Origin: Intrasporangium calvum DSM 43043
GTDB lineage: Bacteria > Actinomycetota > Actinomycetes > Actinomycetales > Dermatophilaceae
Length of the DNA: 64,000 nucleotides
Direction: 5' to 3'
Assembly: GCF_000184685.1 (NCBI RefSeq)
Contig: NC_014830.1
Coordinates: 3,596,001-3,660,000 of the forward strand
In this document: positions 16,810 to 26,300 of the stretch, piece by piece
Position numbering within the stretch: position 1 is the stretch's first letter
Layout of the letters: every line of letters begins with the position of its first letter
The notes under the pieces: model-generated
What the model was told of the DNA's origin: nothing
What the model saw: only the letters and a program-made list of their open reading frames with translations
Database searches by the model: none
Program-made: the position numbers and the translations under genes

Positions 16810-17379
16810 TCAGGCCAGACCGAGGTCCTCGAGGGAGTAGGCGAAGCGGTACTCGACTCCGGCCTCGTCCCGGATCCGCTGACCGGCGCCGGTCGCGCGG
16901 TCGGCGATCGTCGCCACGGCGACGGGGTTGGCTCCCGCCTCGCGCACCGCCTCGACGGCGTCGAGCGGCGAGTTGCCTGTCGTCGTGGTGTCCTCGACGA
17001 CGAGCACGTCCCGGCCGCTGACCGACGGGCCCTCGATGCGCTGCTGCAGACCGTGCGCCTTGCCGGCCTTGCGCACCACGAACGCGTCGAGACGGCCGCC
17101 GGCGGCCGCGGCGGCGTGGAGCATCGCGGTCGCGACCGGGTCCGCGCCGAGCGTGAGGCCGCCGACGGCCGAGTAGTCGAGGTCCTTCGTCAGGTCCCGC
17201 ATGACGATGCCGACGAGGGGTGCCGCCTCGCCGTCGAGCGAGATCCGCCGCAGGTCGACGTAGTAGTCGGCCTCCGTGCCGGAGCTGAGGGTCACACGTC
17301 CGTGGACGATGGCGCGTTCCCTGATCAGCTCGAGGAGTCGGGCGCGGGCGGTGGCAACGTCGGTCTGCGGCTCAGTCAC
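16810..17379 (-). CDS. pyrE: Orotate phosphoribosyltransferase
   Basis: PyrE joins orotate and PRPP to make orotidine 5'-phosphate in pyrimidine synthesis. The 189-residue product carries the PRPP-binding signature VLVVEDTTTTGNSPLDAV near 125-142, the N-terminal VTLSSGTEADYYVDLRR and the flexible-loop region VRKAGKAHG. The start is a GTG at 17379 without a strong ribosome site. The gene stands apart from other pyr genes, as is common in actinobacteria. Confidence 0.94.
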   Translation of the reverse strand: MTEPQTDVATARARLLELIRERAIVHGRVTLSSGTEADYYVDLRRISLDGEAAPLVGIVMRDLTKDLDYSAVGGLTLGADPVATAMLHAAAAAGGRLDAFVVRKAGKAHGLQQRIEGPSVSGRDVLVVEDTTTTGNSPLDAVEAVREAGANPVAVATIADRATGAGQRIRDEAGVEYRFAYSLEDLGLA

Positions 17380-17389
17380 AAGGCTTCAT

Positions 17390-17410
17390 CGTATGCCGCT
17401 GGGCTCGCTC
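17390..17410. repeat. Single CGTATGCCGCTGGGCTCGCT element
   Basis: The full-length form of the interspersed motif lies in the 48-bp gap between the pyrE start and the SDR stop. It is unpaired here, so it cannot be a hairpin terminator on its own. Confidence 0.7.
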
Positions 17411-17427
17411 ACCCGGACCGCGTCCCG

Positions 17428-18198
17428 TCACCGACGGCGCCGGGCGACCTGGCCGGCCTTGCGGATCAGCGGACGCGGCAGGACGCCCAGGAGTCCCACG
17501 AGGGCCTTGTACTGCAGGCCCGGCACCGACACGACCCGGCCCTTGTCGACGTCCCGGAGGCAGTCGCGGACGAGGTCAGCCGGATCCAGCCAGATGAAGT
17601 CCGGGCCGGGCTTGGAGATGCCGGCCCGCTCCTGGAACTCGGTGTGGGTGAAACCCGGGCACAAGGCCGTCACCGTCACGCCAGAGTCCTGCAGCTCGAG
17701 CGCCAGACCCTCGGTGAACGCGGTCACCCAGGCCTTCGCCGCCGAGTAGGTCCCCGACGAGACGAAGCCGGCCACGGAGGACACGTTGATGATGGTGCCC
17801 CTTCCCCGCTCGCGCATCGCCCGCCCCGCAGCATGCGAGAGCACGAGCACGGCCCGGACGAGCACGTCGAGGGAGGCCTCCTCGTCGGCGACCTCGCTGC
17901 GCAGGAAGCTGCGCCGCAACGCGAAGCCGGCGTTGTTGACCAGCACGTCGACGGGACGCGCCCCGTCAGCCAGCCGGTCGGCGACCGTCTGAAGAGCCTG
18001 CCGGTCGCTGAGGTCGGCGACGAGGACCTCGCACCCAGCGGCATACGACTGCGTGAGCTGGGTGGCGAGCTCCGCCAGCCGGCCGGCGTCGCGGGCGACG
18101 AGGACGAGGTCGTGCCCCCGCCGGGCGAGCTGGGTGGCGAACTCACGGCCGATACCGGCGCTGGCGCCGGTGACGAGGGCGACGGGGCGCGGGGTCAT
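17428..18198 (-). CDS. Short-chain dehydrogenase/reductase
   Basis: A 256-residue NAD(P)-dependent oxidoreductase of the classical SDR type. The cofactor motif TGASAGIG is at 10-17, NNAG near 88, the catalytic Ser in INVSSVAG and the catalytic pair in YSAAK. The C-terminus is basic (RRRR). Its substrate is unknown; the sequence resembles the DltE/YdfG-like group. An in-frame CGTATGCCGCT copy at 18037-18047 encodes Tyr-Ala-Ala-Gly in the loop between strands. The hydrolase gene upstream on the same strand ends 34 bp away, so a two-gene operon is likely. Confidence 0.88.
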   Translation of the reverse strand: MTPRPVALVTGASAGIGREFATQLARRGHDLVLVARDAGRLAELATQLTQSYAAGCEVLVADLSDRQALQTVADRLADGARPVDVLVNNAGFALRRSFLRSEVADEEASLDVLVRAVLVLSHAAGRAMRERGRGTIINVSSVAGFVSSGTYSAAKAWVTAFTEGLALELQDSGVTVTALCPGFTHTEFQERAGISKPGPDFIWLDPADLVRDCLRDVDKGRVVSVPGLQYKALVGLLGVLPRPLIRKAGQVARRRR

Positions 18199-18232
18199 GC
18201 CGACACCCTAGGCTGCGCGGCTGGGCGCCGGC

Positions 18233-19069
18233 TCAGCCGACGACCCTGCGGATGATCGCCTCCGCACACGCGTCCGGCTCGGTCTCGGGCAGCCAGTGCG
18301 ACGCGTCCAGCTCGACGAAGGCGTACCGCCCGGTCACGTGCTCCCCGGTCAGCTCGGCCGCACGCCGCCCGAGAGCCACGTCCCGCGAACCCCACACATA
18401 TGTCGTCGGGACCGTGACACGTCGGGCCGGGACGTGGGAGGAGCGCACGGCGCGGTACCAGTTGATCGGCCCGCGCAGCGCGTCCGGACGGGCGAGCCGA
18501 GCGGCGTAGCGGTCGGCGTGCTCGAGCGGCAGCCCGGACCCCACGAAGAGCGAGCGGAACGCCGCCGCGACCACCTGCTCGGGCACCACCGGCACCTGGA
18601 ACGCCGCGACGTACCAGGACCGACGGAGCTGGTCGAACGTGCGCGCGGCCCGCGACAACGCCGCCGGGTGCGGGGTCGAGAGCACCGTCAGGGAGGCGAT
18701 CCGGGCCGGGTGGTTGCCCGCAGTCAGCCAGGCGACGGCACCGCCCCAGTCGTGACCGACGAGGTGAACCCGCTCGTGACCGGTTGCATCGATGAGGGCG
18801 AGGACGTCGCCCACGAGGTGCTCGAGGCGGTAGGCGGCCGCCCCCTGAGGTCTGGCGCCCGGGCTGTAGCCGCGCTGGTCGGGCGCGAAGGTCCGCAGGC
18901 CCGCCGTGTGGAGGCGGGCGCTGACCGCGTCCCAGCTCGAGCGGTCCACTGGGAAGCCGTGGAGCAGCACGACCGGGGTCCCCTCGGGCGGCCCGCCGTC
19001 CGTCACGTCGAAGGTCAGGCCCTGGTGGCGGAGGGCGGTGAGACGTTCCGTGCGCATGGGCCCCATCAT
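18233..19069 (-). CDS. Alpha/beta hydrolase, epoxide hydrolase-like
   Basis: A 278-residue soluble hydrolase. The oxyanion motif HGFP is at 37-40 and the nucleophile elbow GHDWGG at 105-110 has Asp107 rather than Ser, as in epoxide hydrolases and haloalkane dehalogenases. Near the C-terminus LDASHWLPETEPD supplies the catalytic histidine. Three in-frame ATGs (19069, 19066, 19057) are possible and none has a strong ribosome site. Substrate unknown. Confidence 0.85.
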   Translation of the reverse strand: MMGPMRTERLTALRHQGLTFDVTDGGPPEGTPVVLLHGFPVDRSSWDAVSARLHTAGLRTFAPDQRGYSPGARPQGAAAYRLEHLVGDVLALIDATGHERVHLVGHDWGGAVAWLTAGNHPARIASLTVLSTPHPAALSRAARTFDQLRRSWYVAAFQVPVVPEQVVAAAFRSLFVGSGLPLEHADRYAARLARPDALRGPINWYRAVRSSHVPARRVTVPTTYVWGSRDVALGRRAAELTGEHVTGRYAFVELDASHWLPETEPDACAEAIIRRVVG

Positions 19070-19120
19070 CGCCGAGCCACGGTCCTGGGGTGTCCGACGC
19101 GCTGGCTAGGGTAGGGAACC

Positions 19121-19912
19121 GTGCGGATCGCCACCTGGAACGTCAACTCCATCAGGTCCCGGGTCGACCGGGTCACCGACTGGCTCGTCCGGAGCGACGT
19201 CGACGTCCTCGCCCTGCAGGAGACCAAGGCGCGCGAGGACCAGTTCCCGCACGACCGGTTCCGGGAGCTGGGCTACGAGGTGGCCCACCACGGACTGTCC
19301 CAGTGGAACGGGGTGGCCATCGTGTCGCGCGTCGGGATCGAGGACGTGCGGGTCGGCTTCGACGGGATGCCCGGCTGGGGAGACCCCGCCGCCGCCGAGG
19401 CGCGCGCGATCGGCGCGCTCTGCGGTGGAGTGCGGATCTGGTCGCTCTACATCCCCAACGGCCGCACCCTCGAGGACCCGCACCTGCTCTACAAGCTCGA
19501 CTGGCTGGCCGCGCTCGCCGACGCAGGCCGCTCGTGGCTCGCCGACGACCCGAGTGCGCCGATCGCGCTGCTCGGCGACTGGAACATCGCCCCCTTCGAC
19601 GAGGACGTGTGGAGCGTGCCGTTCTACGAGGGGCGCACGCACACGTCGCCTCGCGAGCGAGCTGCCTTCCAGGCCGTCGTGGACGCCGGGTTCGCCGATG
19701 TCGTCCGGCCGCACTGCCCGGGCCCCGGGGTCTACACGTACTGGGACTACGTCCAGCTCCGCTTCCAGAAGGGCCGCGGGATGCGCATCGACTTCGCGCT
19801 GTGCTCACCCGCGCTCGCCCGGCGGGTGACCGGCGCAGCGATCGACCGCGAGGCGCGCAAGGGCAAGGGCGCCAGCGACCACGCGCCGGTGGTCTTCGAG
19901 ATCGAGGACTGA
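19121..19912 (+). CDS. xth: Exodeoxyribonuclease III / AP endonuclease
   Basis: A 263-residue enzyme that cuts at abasic sites and removes 3' blocks in base-excision repair. Conserved residues are visible: Asn7 in TWNVNSIR, Glu34 in LQETKA, the GDWNIAP motif near 150-156, and the final catalytic SDHAPV near the C-terminus. The start is a GTG at 19121. Its stop codon overlaps the first base pairs of a duplicated intergenic element. Confidence 0.95.
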   Translation: MRIATWNVNSIRSRVDRVTDWLVRSDVDVLALQETKAREDQFPHDRFRELGYEVAHHGLSQWNGVAIVSRVGIEDVRVGFDGMPGWGDPAAAEARAIGALCGGVRIWSLYIPNGRTLEDPHLLYKLDWLAALADAGRSWLADDPSAPIALLGDWNIAPFDEDVWSVPFYEGRTHTSPRERAAFQAVVDAGFADVVRPHCPGPGVYTYWDYVQLRFQKGRGMRIDFALCSPALARRVTGAAIDREARKGKGASDHAPVVFEIED

Positions 19913-20001
19913 ACCCGCGCGACAAACCCGCACGTGCTGGAAAGTGGCGCCGATCGAGGTCGAACCCGCGCGACAAACCCGCACGTGCTGAAAAGTGGCG
20001 C
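19911..20001. repeat. Two direct copies of a 40-bp element
   Basis: Copies 19911-19950 and 19962-20001 start GAACCCGCGCGACAAACCCG and differ at one base, with an 11-bp spacer. They occupy nearly all of the space between the convergent xth and transporter genes. The element is not seen elsewhere in the window. Confidence 0.85.
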
Positions 20002-20008
20002 GTGAGAG

Positions 20009-21766
20009 TCAGAGGCCGACGAAACGGGGCTCGTCCGCGACGGCCACCGCGGACCGCCGGCTGCCGAGGGTGAAGGCGACGAGACCACCGAGCAGGGCGG
20101 CCAACGCCCCGCCGAGGAAGACGGTCTGCACCTGCACCACGCCCGCCGCGACGAGGGCCTCGGTGTCGAATGGGTCGGGCAGCTGCCGGACCGCCGCGAA
20201 GTAGCGGTTCAGGCCGATCGAGGTGAGCAGCGCCAGCCCGACCACCATCCCGACCATCCGGGCGACGACGACGAGCGAGCTGGCCACCCCGTGCGCATGC
20301 GCGGGAGAGTCCGCGAGGGCCGCGTTGTTGACCGGCGCCAACGCCAGCCCGATGCCCAGGCCCACGGCCAGGAGGACGGCCGTGGTCGGCAGCGGGCTCT
20401 CGAGGGAGTCCACCGTCCACCCCGACATGACGAGCATGCCCGCCGCCGCGAGGAGCAGCCCGGCCCCTGCCACGAGGCCGTCACCGAGCCGGTGGAGCAG
20501 CCAGCCCCCGAGGAGGGCGCCCACCGGGACGGCGAGCAGGAAGCGGACGAGCACCAGCGCAGCGCCGGTGGCGTCGTAGTCCTCGCTGATCCGGGCCAGC
20601 ACCGGGACGTCCACGACCACGGCGACGAGGGCCGCCCCCACGAGCAGGCTCACGACGAGGGACCGCCCTCCCCGCGCCCCGACGACCTGTCTGGGGATGA
20701 GGGGGTCGCGTGCGCGACGGTGCCACCACATGAGCACACCCAGCGCCACCGCACCGAACGGCAGCAGGGCGTAGCCCCAGGGCCCGACGACCTCCCGCTC
20801 CGGATCGGACGAGGCAAAGGTGAGGACGAGGCTGCCGAGCGCGACCGCGACGAGCAGCGCCCCGAACAGGTCCACGCGACGCAGCGTCGCCCACCAGCGT
20901 GGCGCCGTGACCACGGCGAGGAGGCCGAGGACCGCCAGCGCCGTGATCCCGATCGGCGCCACGAGGGGCGAGCTGCCGACCACCGGCACGAACGGTGCGC
21001 CCAGCGTCACGTCGGTCACCAGCGCAGCCGGCTGCGCCAGAGTGAGCCACGCCAACCCGAGCCCGAGCGCGGTCAGCAGCCAGACGAGAACGCGCCGACC
21101 GATCCCCGACTCCGCACCCCGCCCGCGCAGCCCCGGGCCACGCGACGACGACAGGGACGCGACGGCGGACGGGCGCGCGGACGGGAGGGCTGGGAGGACG
21201 CCGACCCCGAGAGCGCGCACAGCGGCATACAGGATCAGGCCGGCCGCGACGTTGAACCAGAAGATCGCCCGCCAACCCGACCACGCGAGGATCACCGCGC
21301 CCAGCACCGGACCGAGCACCGAACCCAGCTCCTGCACGGCACCCACGACCCCCAAGGGCGTGCCCCGCCGGTCCGCCGGCCACAGGTCCGCGACGAGCGC
21401 GAGCGTGGCCGGGACGAGCCCGCCACCGCCGATCCCCTGGAGCACCCGCCCGCCGACGAGCACGCCCAGGTCGGTGGCGAGCGCCGTGACCGCGGACCCC
21501 ACGACGAAGACCACCAGGCAGCCGAGGAGCACCCGGCGCCGGTCGAGGAGGTCGGAGAGGCGCCCGATGAGCGGCAGCACCGCGATGTAGCCGAGGAGGA
21601 AGCCGGAGATGATCGGGGTCGCGCGCTGGAGGGCGTCGACGCCGATCCCGACGCCTTCCATCATGTCCGTCAGGGCGAGGACGACGACGTAGGTGTCGGC
21701 CGCTGCCAGGGCGACGCCGGCGGCGGCCACCGCCAGCAGAGCGTGCCGTCGGGGTGGAGCGGCCAT
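20009..21766 (-). CDS. MFS exporter, DHA2-like, similar in context to P55 (Rv1410)
   Basis: A 585-residue membrane transporter with about 14 hydrophobic segments, the size of the DHA2 drug:proton antiporter family. Motif A appears as LIGRLSDLLDRRRV and motif C-like GVVGAVQELGSVLGPVLGA follows. It is 11 bp after an LppX/LprG-type lipoprotein gene, the same order as lprG-Rv1410c in mycobacteria, where the pair exports triacylated lipids. I therefore infer lipid or lipophilic export, but drug efflux remains possible. The start may be ATG 21766 or GTG 21772. An in-frame near-copy of the CGTATGCCGCT motif lies at 21221-21230. Confidence 0.85.
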   Translation of the reverse strand: MAAPPRRHALLAVAAAGVALAAADTYVVVLALTDMMEGVGIGVDALQRATPIISGFLLGYIAVLPLIGRLSDLLDRRRVLLGCLVVFVVGSAVTALATDLGVLVGGRVLQGIGGGGLVPATLALVADLWPADRRGTPLGVVGAVQELGSVLGPVLGAVILAWSGWRAIFWFNVAAGLILYAAVRALGVGVLPALPSARPSAVASLSSSRGPGLRGRGAESGIGRRVLVWLLTALGLGLAWLTLAQPAALVTDVTLGAPFVPVVGSSPLVAPIGITALAVLGLLAVVTAPRWWATLRRVDLFGALLVAVALGSLVLTFASSDPEREVVGPWGYALLPFGAVALGVLMWWHRRARDPLIPRQVVGARGGRSLVVSLLVGAALVAVVVDVPVLARISEDYDATGAALVLVRFLLAVPVGALLGGWLLHRLGDGLVAGAGLLLAAAGMLVMSGWTVDSLESPLPTTAVLLAVGLGIGLALAPVNNAALADSPAHAHGVASSLVVVARMVGMVVGLALLTSIGLNRYFAAVRQLPDPFDTEALVAAGVVQVQTVFLGGALAALLGGLVAFTLGSRRSAVAVADEPRFVGL

Positions 21767-21777
21767 GACCACCCCGG

Positions 21778-22485
21778 TCAGGGCTTCGTGATCGTGACGG
21801 GAGTCCCGTACTGGTCGAGGGTCACGGTGTACGTCGATGCCCTGCCCGCCCCGAAGAAGGGACCGGTGAGGTCGACCTGGCGCAGCTCGTCCTGCTCCGT
21901 GAGGCCGTACGACGCCTGGAACGACCCGTTGCGGTCCCCGATGCCGAAGAGGTCGACGACGTTGGCGCCCGGGACGGTGCCCTTGATCGTCGTGAGGACC
22001 TCGGAGCCGTTGCGGACCTTGTCGCCCTCGGCGGGACTCTGCGTCGCCGTGAGCAGCGACGAGAGCCCCTTGTCGGTCGCGAAGAGCGCGGCCGGGTCGG
22101 GGACCCCGAAGGTCTTGGGGTCGATCTTGTTCATCCCGGGGATGAAGGGCAGCTTCGCCCAGACCTCGCCGCCGACGGACACGATCTCGACGTCGGCCGG
22201 GATCCCGGCGAACCGGCCCTTGAGCGTGCCCTTGAAGGCGGGTGGGTGCGCGCCCCAGCCGTCGCCCGACAGCACGCCGCTCGCGTCCTTCGGCACCGCG
22301 GAGCTCGTGAGGGTCAGGTGCACGGAGGGTGCCGCGTCGATCTTGGCCTTGGCGGCCGCGAGGCGCTGGGCGGGGCTCGGCGGCGTGGGGGCAGGGGGGT
22401 TCCCCTCGTCGCTCGTGCACCCCGCCAGGCCCGTGGCGGCGAGGACGGTCAGGGCGGCTGCGGCCAGCTTCACCGGGATACGCAT
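21778..22485 (-). CDS. LppX/LprA/F/G-family lipoprotein
   Basis: A 235-residue lipoprotein. The signal peptide MRIPVKLAAAALTVLAATG ends at the lipobox LAGC, with Cys lipidated. The mature part follows a Pro-rich linker and has the LppX_LprAFG pattern: HLTLTSSAVP, then VWAKLPFIPG and a C-terminal YTVTLDQYGTPVTI. In mycobacteria these proteins hold acylated lipids in a hydrophobic pocket and work with the neighbouring MFS pump; the conserved neighbour here supports that role. The ATG at 22485 lacks a strong ribosome site. Confidence 0.85.
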   Translation of the reverse strand: MRIPVKLAAAALTVLAATGLAGCTSDEGNPPAPTPPSPAQRLAAAKAKIDAAPSVHLTLTSSAVPKDASGVLSGDGWGAHPPAFKGTLKGRFAGIPADVEIVSVGGEVWAKLPFIPGMNKIDPKTFGVPDPAALFATDKGLSSLLTATQSPAEGDKVRNGSEVLTTIKGTVPGANVVDLFGIGDRNGSFQASYGLTEQDELRQVDLTGPFFGAGRASTYTVTLDQYGTPVTITKP

Positions 22486-22612
22486 GTGCGTCAGGCTAAC
22501 TGCTGGGTGGGTCTCGATGCGGTGAGTGGGTACGGCTAGCCTCGACGGATCGCAGGAAGCCCAGAGCGCTGCTCTCGACAGTCCGCGCAGCGTTCGCGAC
22601 GAAGGAGTTGAG

Positions 22613-23161
22613 ATGGTCCTGCTCGGTCTGGTTCTCTTGTTGGTCGGGGCGGGTCTGGGGACGGCCGCCTTCCTCGGCGTCCGGGACGAGACGGGAACGG
22701 TCAGTCTCGAGGCCCTGGGCTTCAGCCGGGACGCCCAGCCGCTCGAGCTGCTCCTGCTGGGCGCGGCGGCGATGCTCCTCGTCGCCCTCGGCTGGGCCCT
22801 CATGGCGGCCGCGGCGCGCCGTCGAGCCCGGCTTCGCCGCGACCAGCGCGAGGCCGAGCGCCTCGCCGAGCTCGAGCGGGTCGCCGAGTCGGACCGGGCC
22901 GAGCAGGAGCGCCGCTTCGAGGACGCCTCACTGCGGGACGAGGACCTGCGGCGACGCGAGAGCCACCTCGACGCGTGGGCGCAGGAGCTCGACGCGCGGG
23001 AGCGGGAGGTCGCCCGGCTGGAGGAAGCCCATCGGCAGCAGGTCGGACCGTCGGTGGCCGACGTCGTGACCGGTCGCGCGGAAGGCAGCGTGGCGGAGGG
23101 CACGGCGCACTGGTCCCAGAGCACGCCGCGGCACAAGGCGGACGGCGACCCGGCGAGGTGA
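22613..23161 (+). CDS. Small membrane protein with coiled-coil domain
   Basis: I do not recognise this 182-residue protein as a named family. Two hydrophobic helices (about 1-20 and 42-68) are followed by a highly charged Arg/Glu/Ala heptad-rich stretch (about 70-140) likely to form a cytoplasmic coiled coil, and a polar tail. The start is well supported by GAAGGAG 6 nt before ATG. It faces the lprG-like gene across a 127-bp divergent promoter region. A scaffolding role at the membrane is a guess. Confidence 0.75.
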   Translation: MVLLGLVLLLVGAGLGTAAFLGVRDETGTVSLEALGFSRDAQPLELLLLGAAAMLLVALGWALMAAAARRRARLRRDQREAERLAELERVAESDRAEQERRFEDASLRDEDLRRRESHLDAWAQELDAREREVARLEEAHRQQVGPSVADVVTGRAEGSVAEGTAHWSQSTPRHKADGDPAR

Positions 23162-23260
23162 CCCGGCAGGTCAACGAGCACGCCGGTGCCCACCCTCTCT
23201 CCCCCGGGCGACGAGTTCGGGTGGGACGCTGAGCTCTTCGTGCTCTGACCGCCCGAGCCG

Positions 23261-23298
23261 GCCCAGCGGCATACGGACGATGCCGTATGCCGCTGGGC
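23261..23298. terminator. Bidirectional hairpin of paired CGTATGCCGCT copies
   Basis: Arms 23261-23276 and 23283-23298 are 16 bp, perfect, with a 6-nt loop (ACGATG), between the convergent coiled-coil protein gene and the large regulator gene. Each arm is one copy of the interspersed repeat including its GGGC extension. Confidence 0.8.
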
Positions 23299-23339
23299 TC
23301 GCCCCCCGACGAGAGGCCGGGCTCAGCGTTGGGTGCCGT

Positions 23340-26300
23340 TCACGAGCAGACCGGGGCGTAGTCGCGGTCGGGGAGGTAGCTGCGCCACTCGTCCTCCGTG
23401 AGGTCGCGACCAGCCATCCGGCACGCGGCCGCGACCCAGGCGCTCGGACGCGGATCCCACGTGCGGACCGTGCCGTCGAGGGACGCCACGAGGACCTCGC
23501 CGTCCTCGGTGAACGCGACCGCCCCCTCCGGCGCCGCTACTGCGCCGACGAAGGCGCCAGTGCGACCGTCCCAGACAGCGACCTTGCCGCCCTCCTTGGA
23601 TGAAGCGATGAGGGAGCCGTCGACTGACCAGGCCAAGTACCTCCCTCCGTAGGGCTGCGTCGCACTCGGCGCGGCCAGCCAGGAGTCTGTCGTCACGTCC
23701 AGCAGGGCGATGCGTCCGTCCAGCCAAGAGAGGAAGAGTCGCTGCCCGTCAGGCGAGAACTCGCCTGCACTGGGTGGGTCGTCCTTCGCCCCGATCGCCG
23801 CGCCCAGCTGGCCGGTCGAGTAGTCGATGGTCTGTGCCCACTCGCCATGAGCCACAACGTCGCGGCCATTCGGGCTGACGGTGAGCATGTCGAACAGACC
23901 CACGCCGGCCTCGATCGGATCTCGCACCGGTTGGAGGCCAGGCACCGAGAGGACGTGCAGCCTCCCCCTCTCCTGCGTGGGCGCCTCCTTCGACACTGGT
24001 GGCACACGCGTGCCGACGAGCAGCGTGTTGCCATCCGGTGAGAACGTCGCGACCACGGCCTCCTCGGGGCTCAGGGAGGTCCTGGCCACCTCCCGGCCGG
24101 TGGCCGCTTCCCAGAGGCCCAACGCGGAGTCGCCGGTCGTGCTGCTGAGCAGGCGACCGTCCGGGCTCCAGACGACCTCGGTGAAGGTCGTGGTGTTCAG
24201 GCCCAGCGCGACGCGGGGTCCGAGCCGGCCCGTCGTGAGGTCCCTGACCTGGTTCGTCGCCGGGAGGCCGTCCCAGTGGTAGGCCACCCTGGTCCGGTCA
24301 GGAGACAGGCTGGCCCACGCTGCGTCGCGATCCAAAGGATCTCCCGCCACGACCGGAAGGAAGCTCCGCCGCCCCTCCAGGTCCAGAGCCATGAAGTTGT
24401 CGTCGACATAGAGATAGAGCGTCCGGCCGTCGGGGCTGAGTCCGGCGGCATTCGGATAGAGGGTGCGGCCGTCAGGACGGCTGACCACGGGCCTGTTGTC
24501 TCCAACGTTCTCCTTGGCCACGACGACGGGCTCTGCCCCCGACAGGTCCCAGACGACGACCTTGTCCCCGAGCACGGAGACGCGCGTCCCGTCAGCGGAC
24601 AGGGCGAGCTGGCCTGACCAGGCCTGGCCGTCGTAGAGGTGTGACGTGGAGGCGAGGGTCGTCGCGTCGATGACGACAGCGGCGGGGCCGCCGCCGACCA
24701 CGAGGGTCCTCGCATCAGGTGTGAGCAGGAGCCGGCCGCTCAGCTCCTGCACTCCGAGGTCGGCGGCGGTGAGGACCCGCCGCACCGTCCCTTCGGGCAG
24801 GTCGGTGACGAGGATGCGCGTGCGGTCCCGCGAGTAGAGCGTCCGTCCGTCGGGGGAGACCACGGGGAAGATGGACTGGCTGGTCTTGACCCGCGCGACC
24901 GGTCGCTGGGGTCGCTCGGTGTCCCACACGAGGACCGTGCCCTCCGGGCCCGCCTTGGGGAGCACTCCGACGGCCAGCCAGCGCCCGGTGGAGTCGAAGC
25001 TCAGGTCCTGCCTCACCTGGTCCTTGACGGACAGGCCACCGAGCTGCCCCGGGGCAAGGCTGCCGTCGGGCTGCAGGAGCGCCACCGGCGGGATGGCAGC
25101 GGTCGGGACATTGACCGAAGCCGCGAGCAGGCGACCGGTCGGGCTGGCCACCACGGTGTTGCCCAAGGGAGCGGCGCCCCGGCCCGTGACGGCGAGCGTG
25201 TCCGGGTCGTAGACCTGCACCCCCCCGGGCCAGGTCGGGAGGGCGACCCTGCCGTCCGGCAGCACCGTCACCACCGCCATGCCCGAGGACGGGACCCGCG
25301 TCGCCCGGATGAGCCGGGGCACCCGGTTGAGCGCCTCGAGCAGGTTCGTCCGCGACTCGACCGAGTCCTCGAGCTTCAGACCCGCGGCGGCCAGCAGCAG
25401 GGACAGGTCGACGGCGTCGGTCCGCGCCGCCTCCGCACCGAGGCGCTCCGAGTCGGAGGTGAGTGCCGTGCTGCTCGCCCGCTCGGCCGAGGTGAAGGCG
25501 GCGATCCCCGCCACGACGGTCACGGAGAGCAGCGCAGCGGTGGCGGCGAGCATGGCCCGAAGACGCTGGTTGGACCGGCGGTCCCTCCGCGCCTGCTCCT
25601 CGGCCGCGTGGGCCTCCCGGTCCGCCAGGGCCGCGGAGGCGGTGAGGAACTCAGCCTCGACGGGGGTCAGCGTGGGGTCGGAGCGACCCCGCCACTCGAT
25701 CGCCCGCGCCAGCCGCACCCCTCGGTAGAGCTCGCTGTCGGGACGGCCGAGCTCGTCCCAGGTCTGCGCGGCGACGGTGAGGTGGCGCATGATCCGCAGC
25801 CCGTCGACGTCGTCGTCCAGCCACCCGCGCAGCCTCGGCCACGCCACCGCCAGCGACTCGTGCGCCACCTCGAGGGTCTCGCCGTCGCTGCTCAGCAGGC
25901 GGGCGGCGATGAGCCGCTCGGCCAGCTCCTGCCGCTCCTTCGTCGTCAGCACGCTGCGCCGAGGCACCCGCTGCCGGATCGGCGCGCCCGCATCGTCGGA
26001 GGCGACGAGCCGCACCATGAGGTCACGAACCATGACCTGCTGCTCGCTGCTCAGGCCACGGAAGAGTCCCTCGGCGGACTGCGACACCGCACCACGGATC
26101 CCACCGGTGGCGGTGTAGCCGGCCACCGTCAGCGTGTTTCCCTCACGCCGCTTCCACGTCTGGCGCAGCACGTGCGACAGGAGCGGCAGCGCGCCCGCTT
26201 CGCCGAGGACCTCCCGGACGAGCAGGTCGACGAGGCCCGGCTCGATGCGAAGCCCCGCCTGGGCGGCCGGGCTCTCAATGGCCCGGCGCAGGTCCGGCTC

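Noticed and set aside
19911-20001. CRISPR-like array or attachment site
   Set aside because: Only two direct copies with an 11-bp spacer, and no integrase or phage gene nearby.
20291-22525. 744-codon plus-strand frame across the MFS and lipoprotein genes
   Set aside because: Antisense shadow: the minus strand encodes well-defined membrane and lipoprotein families there.
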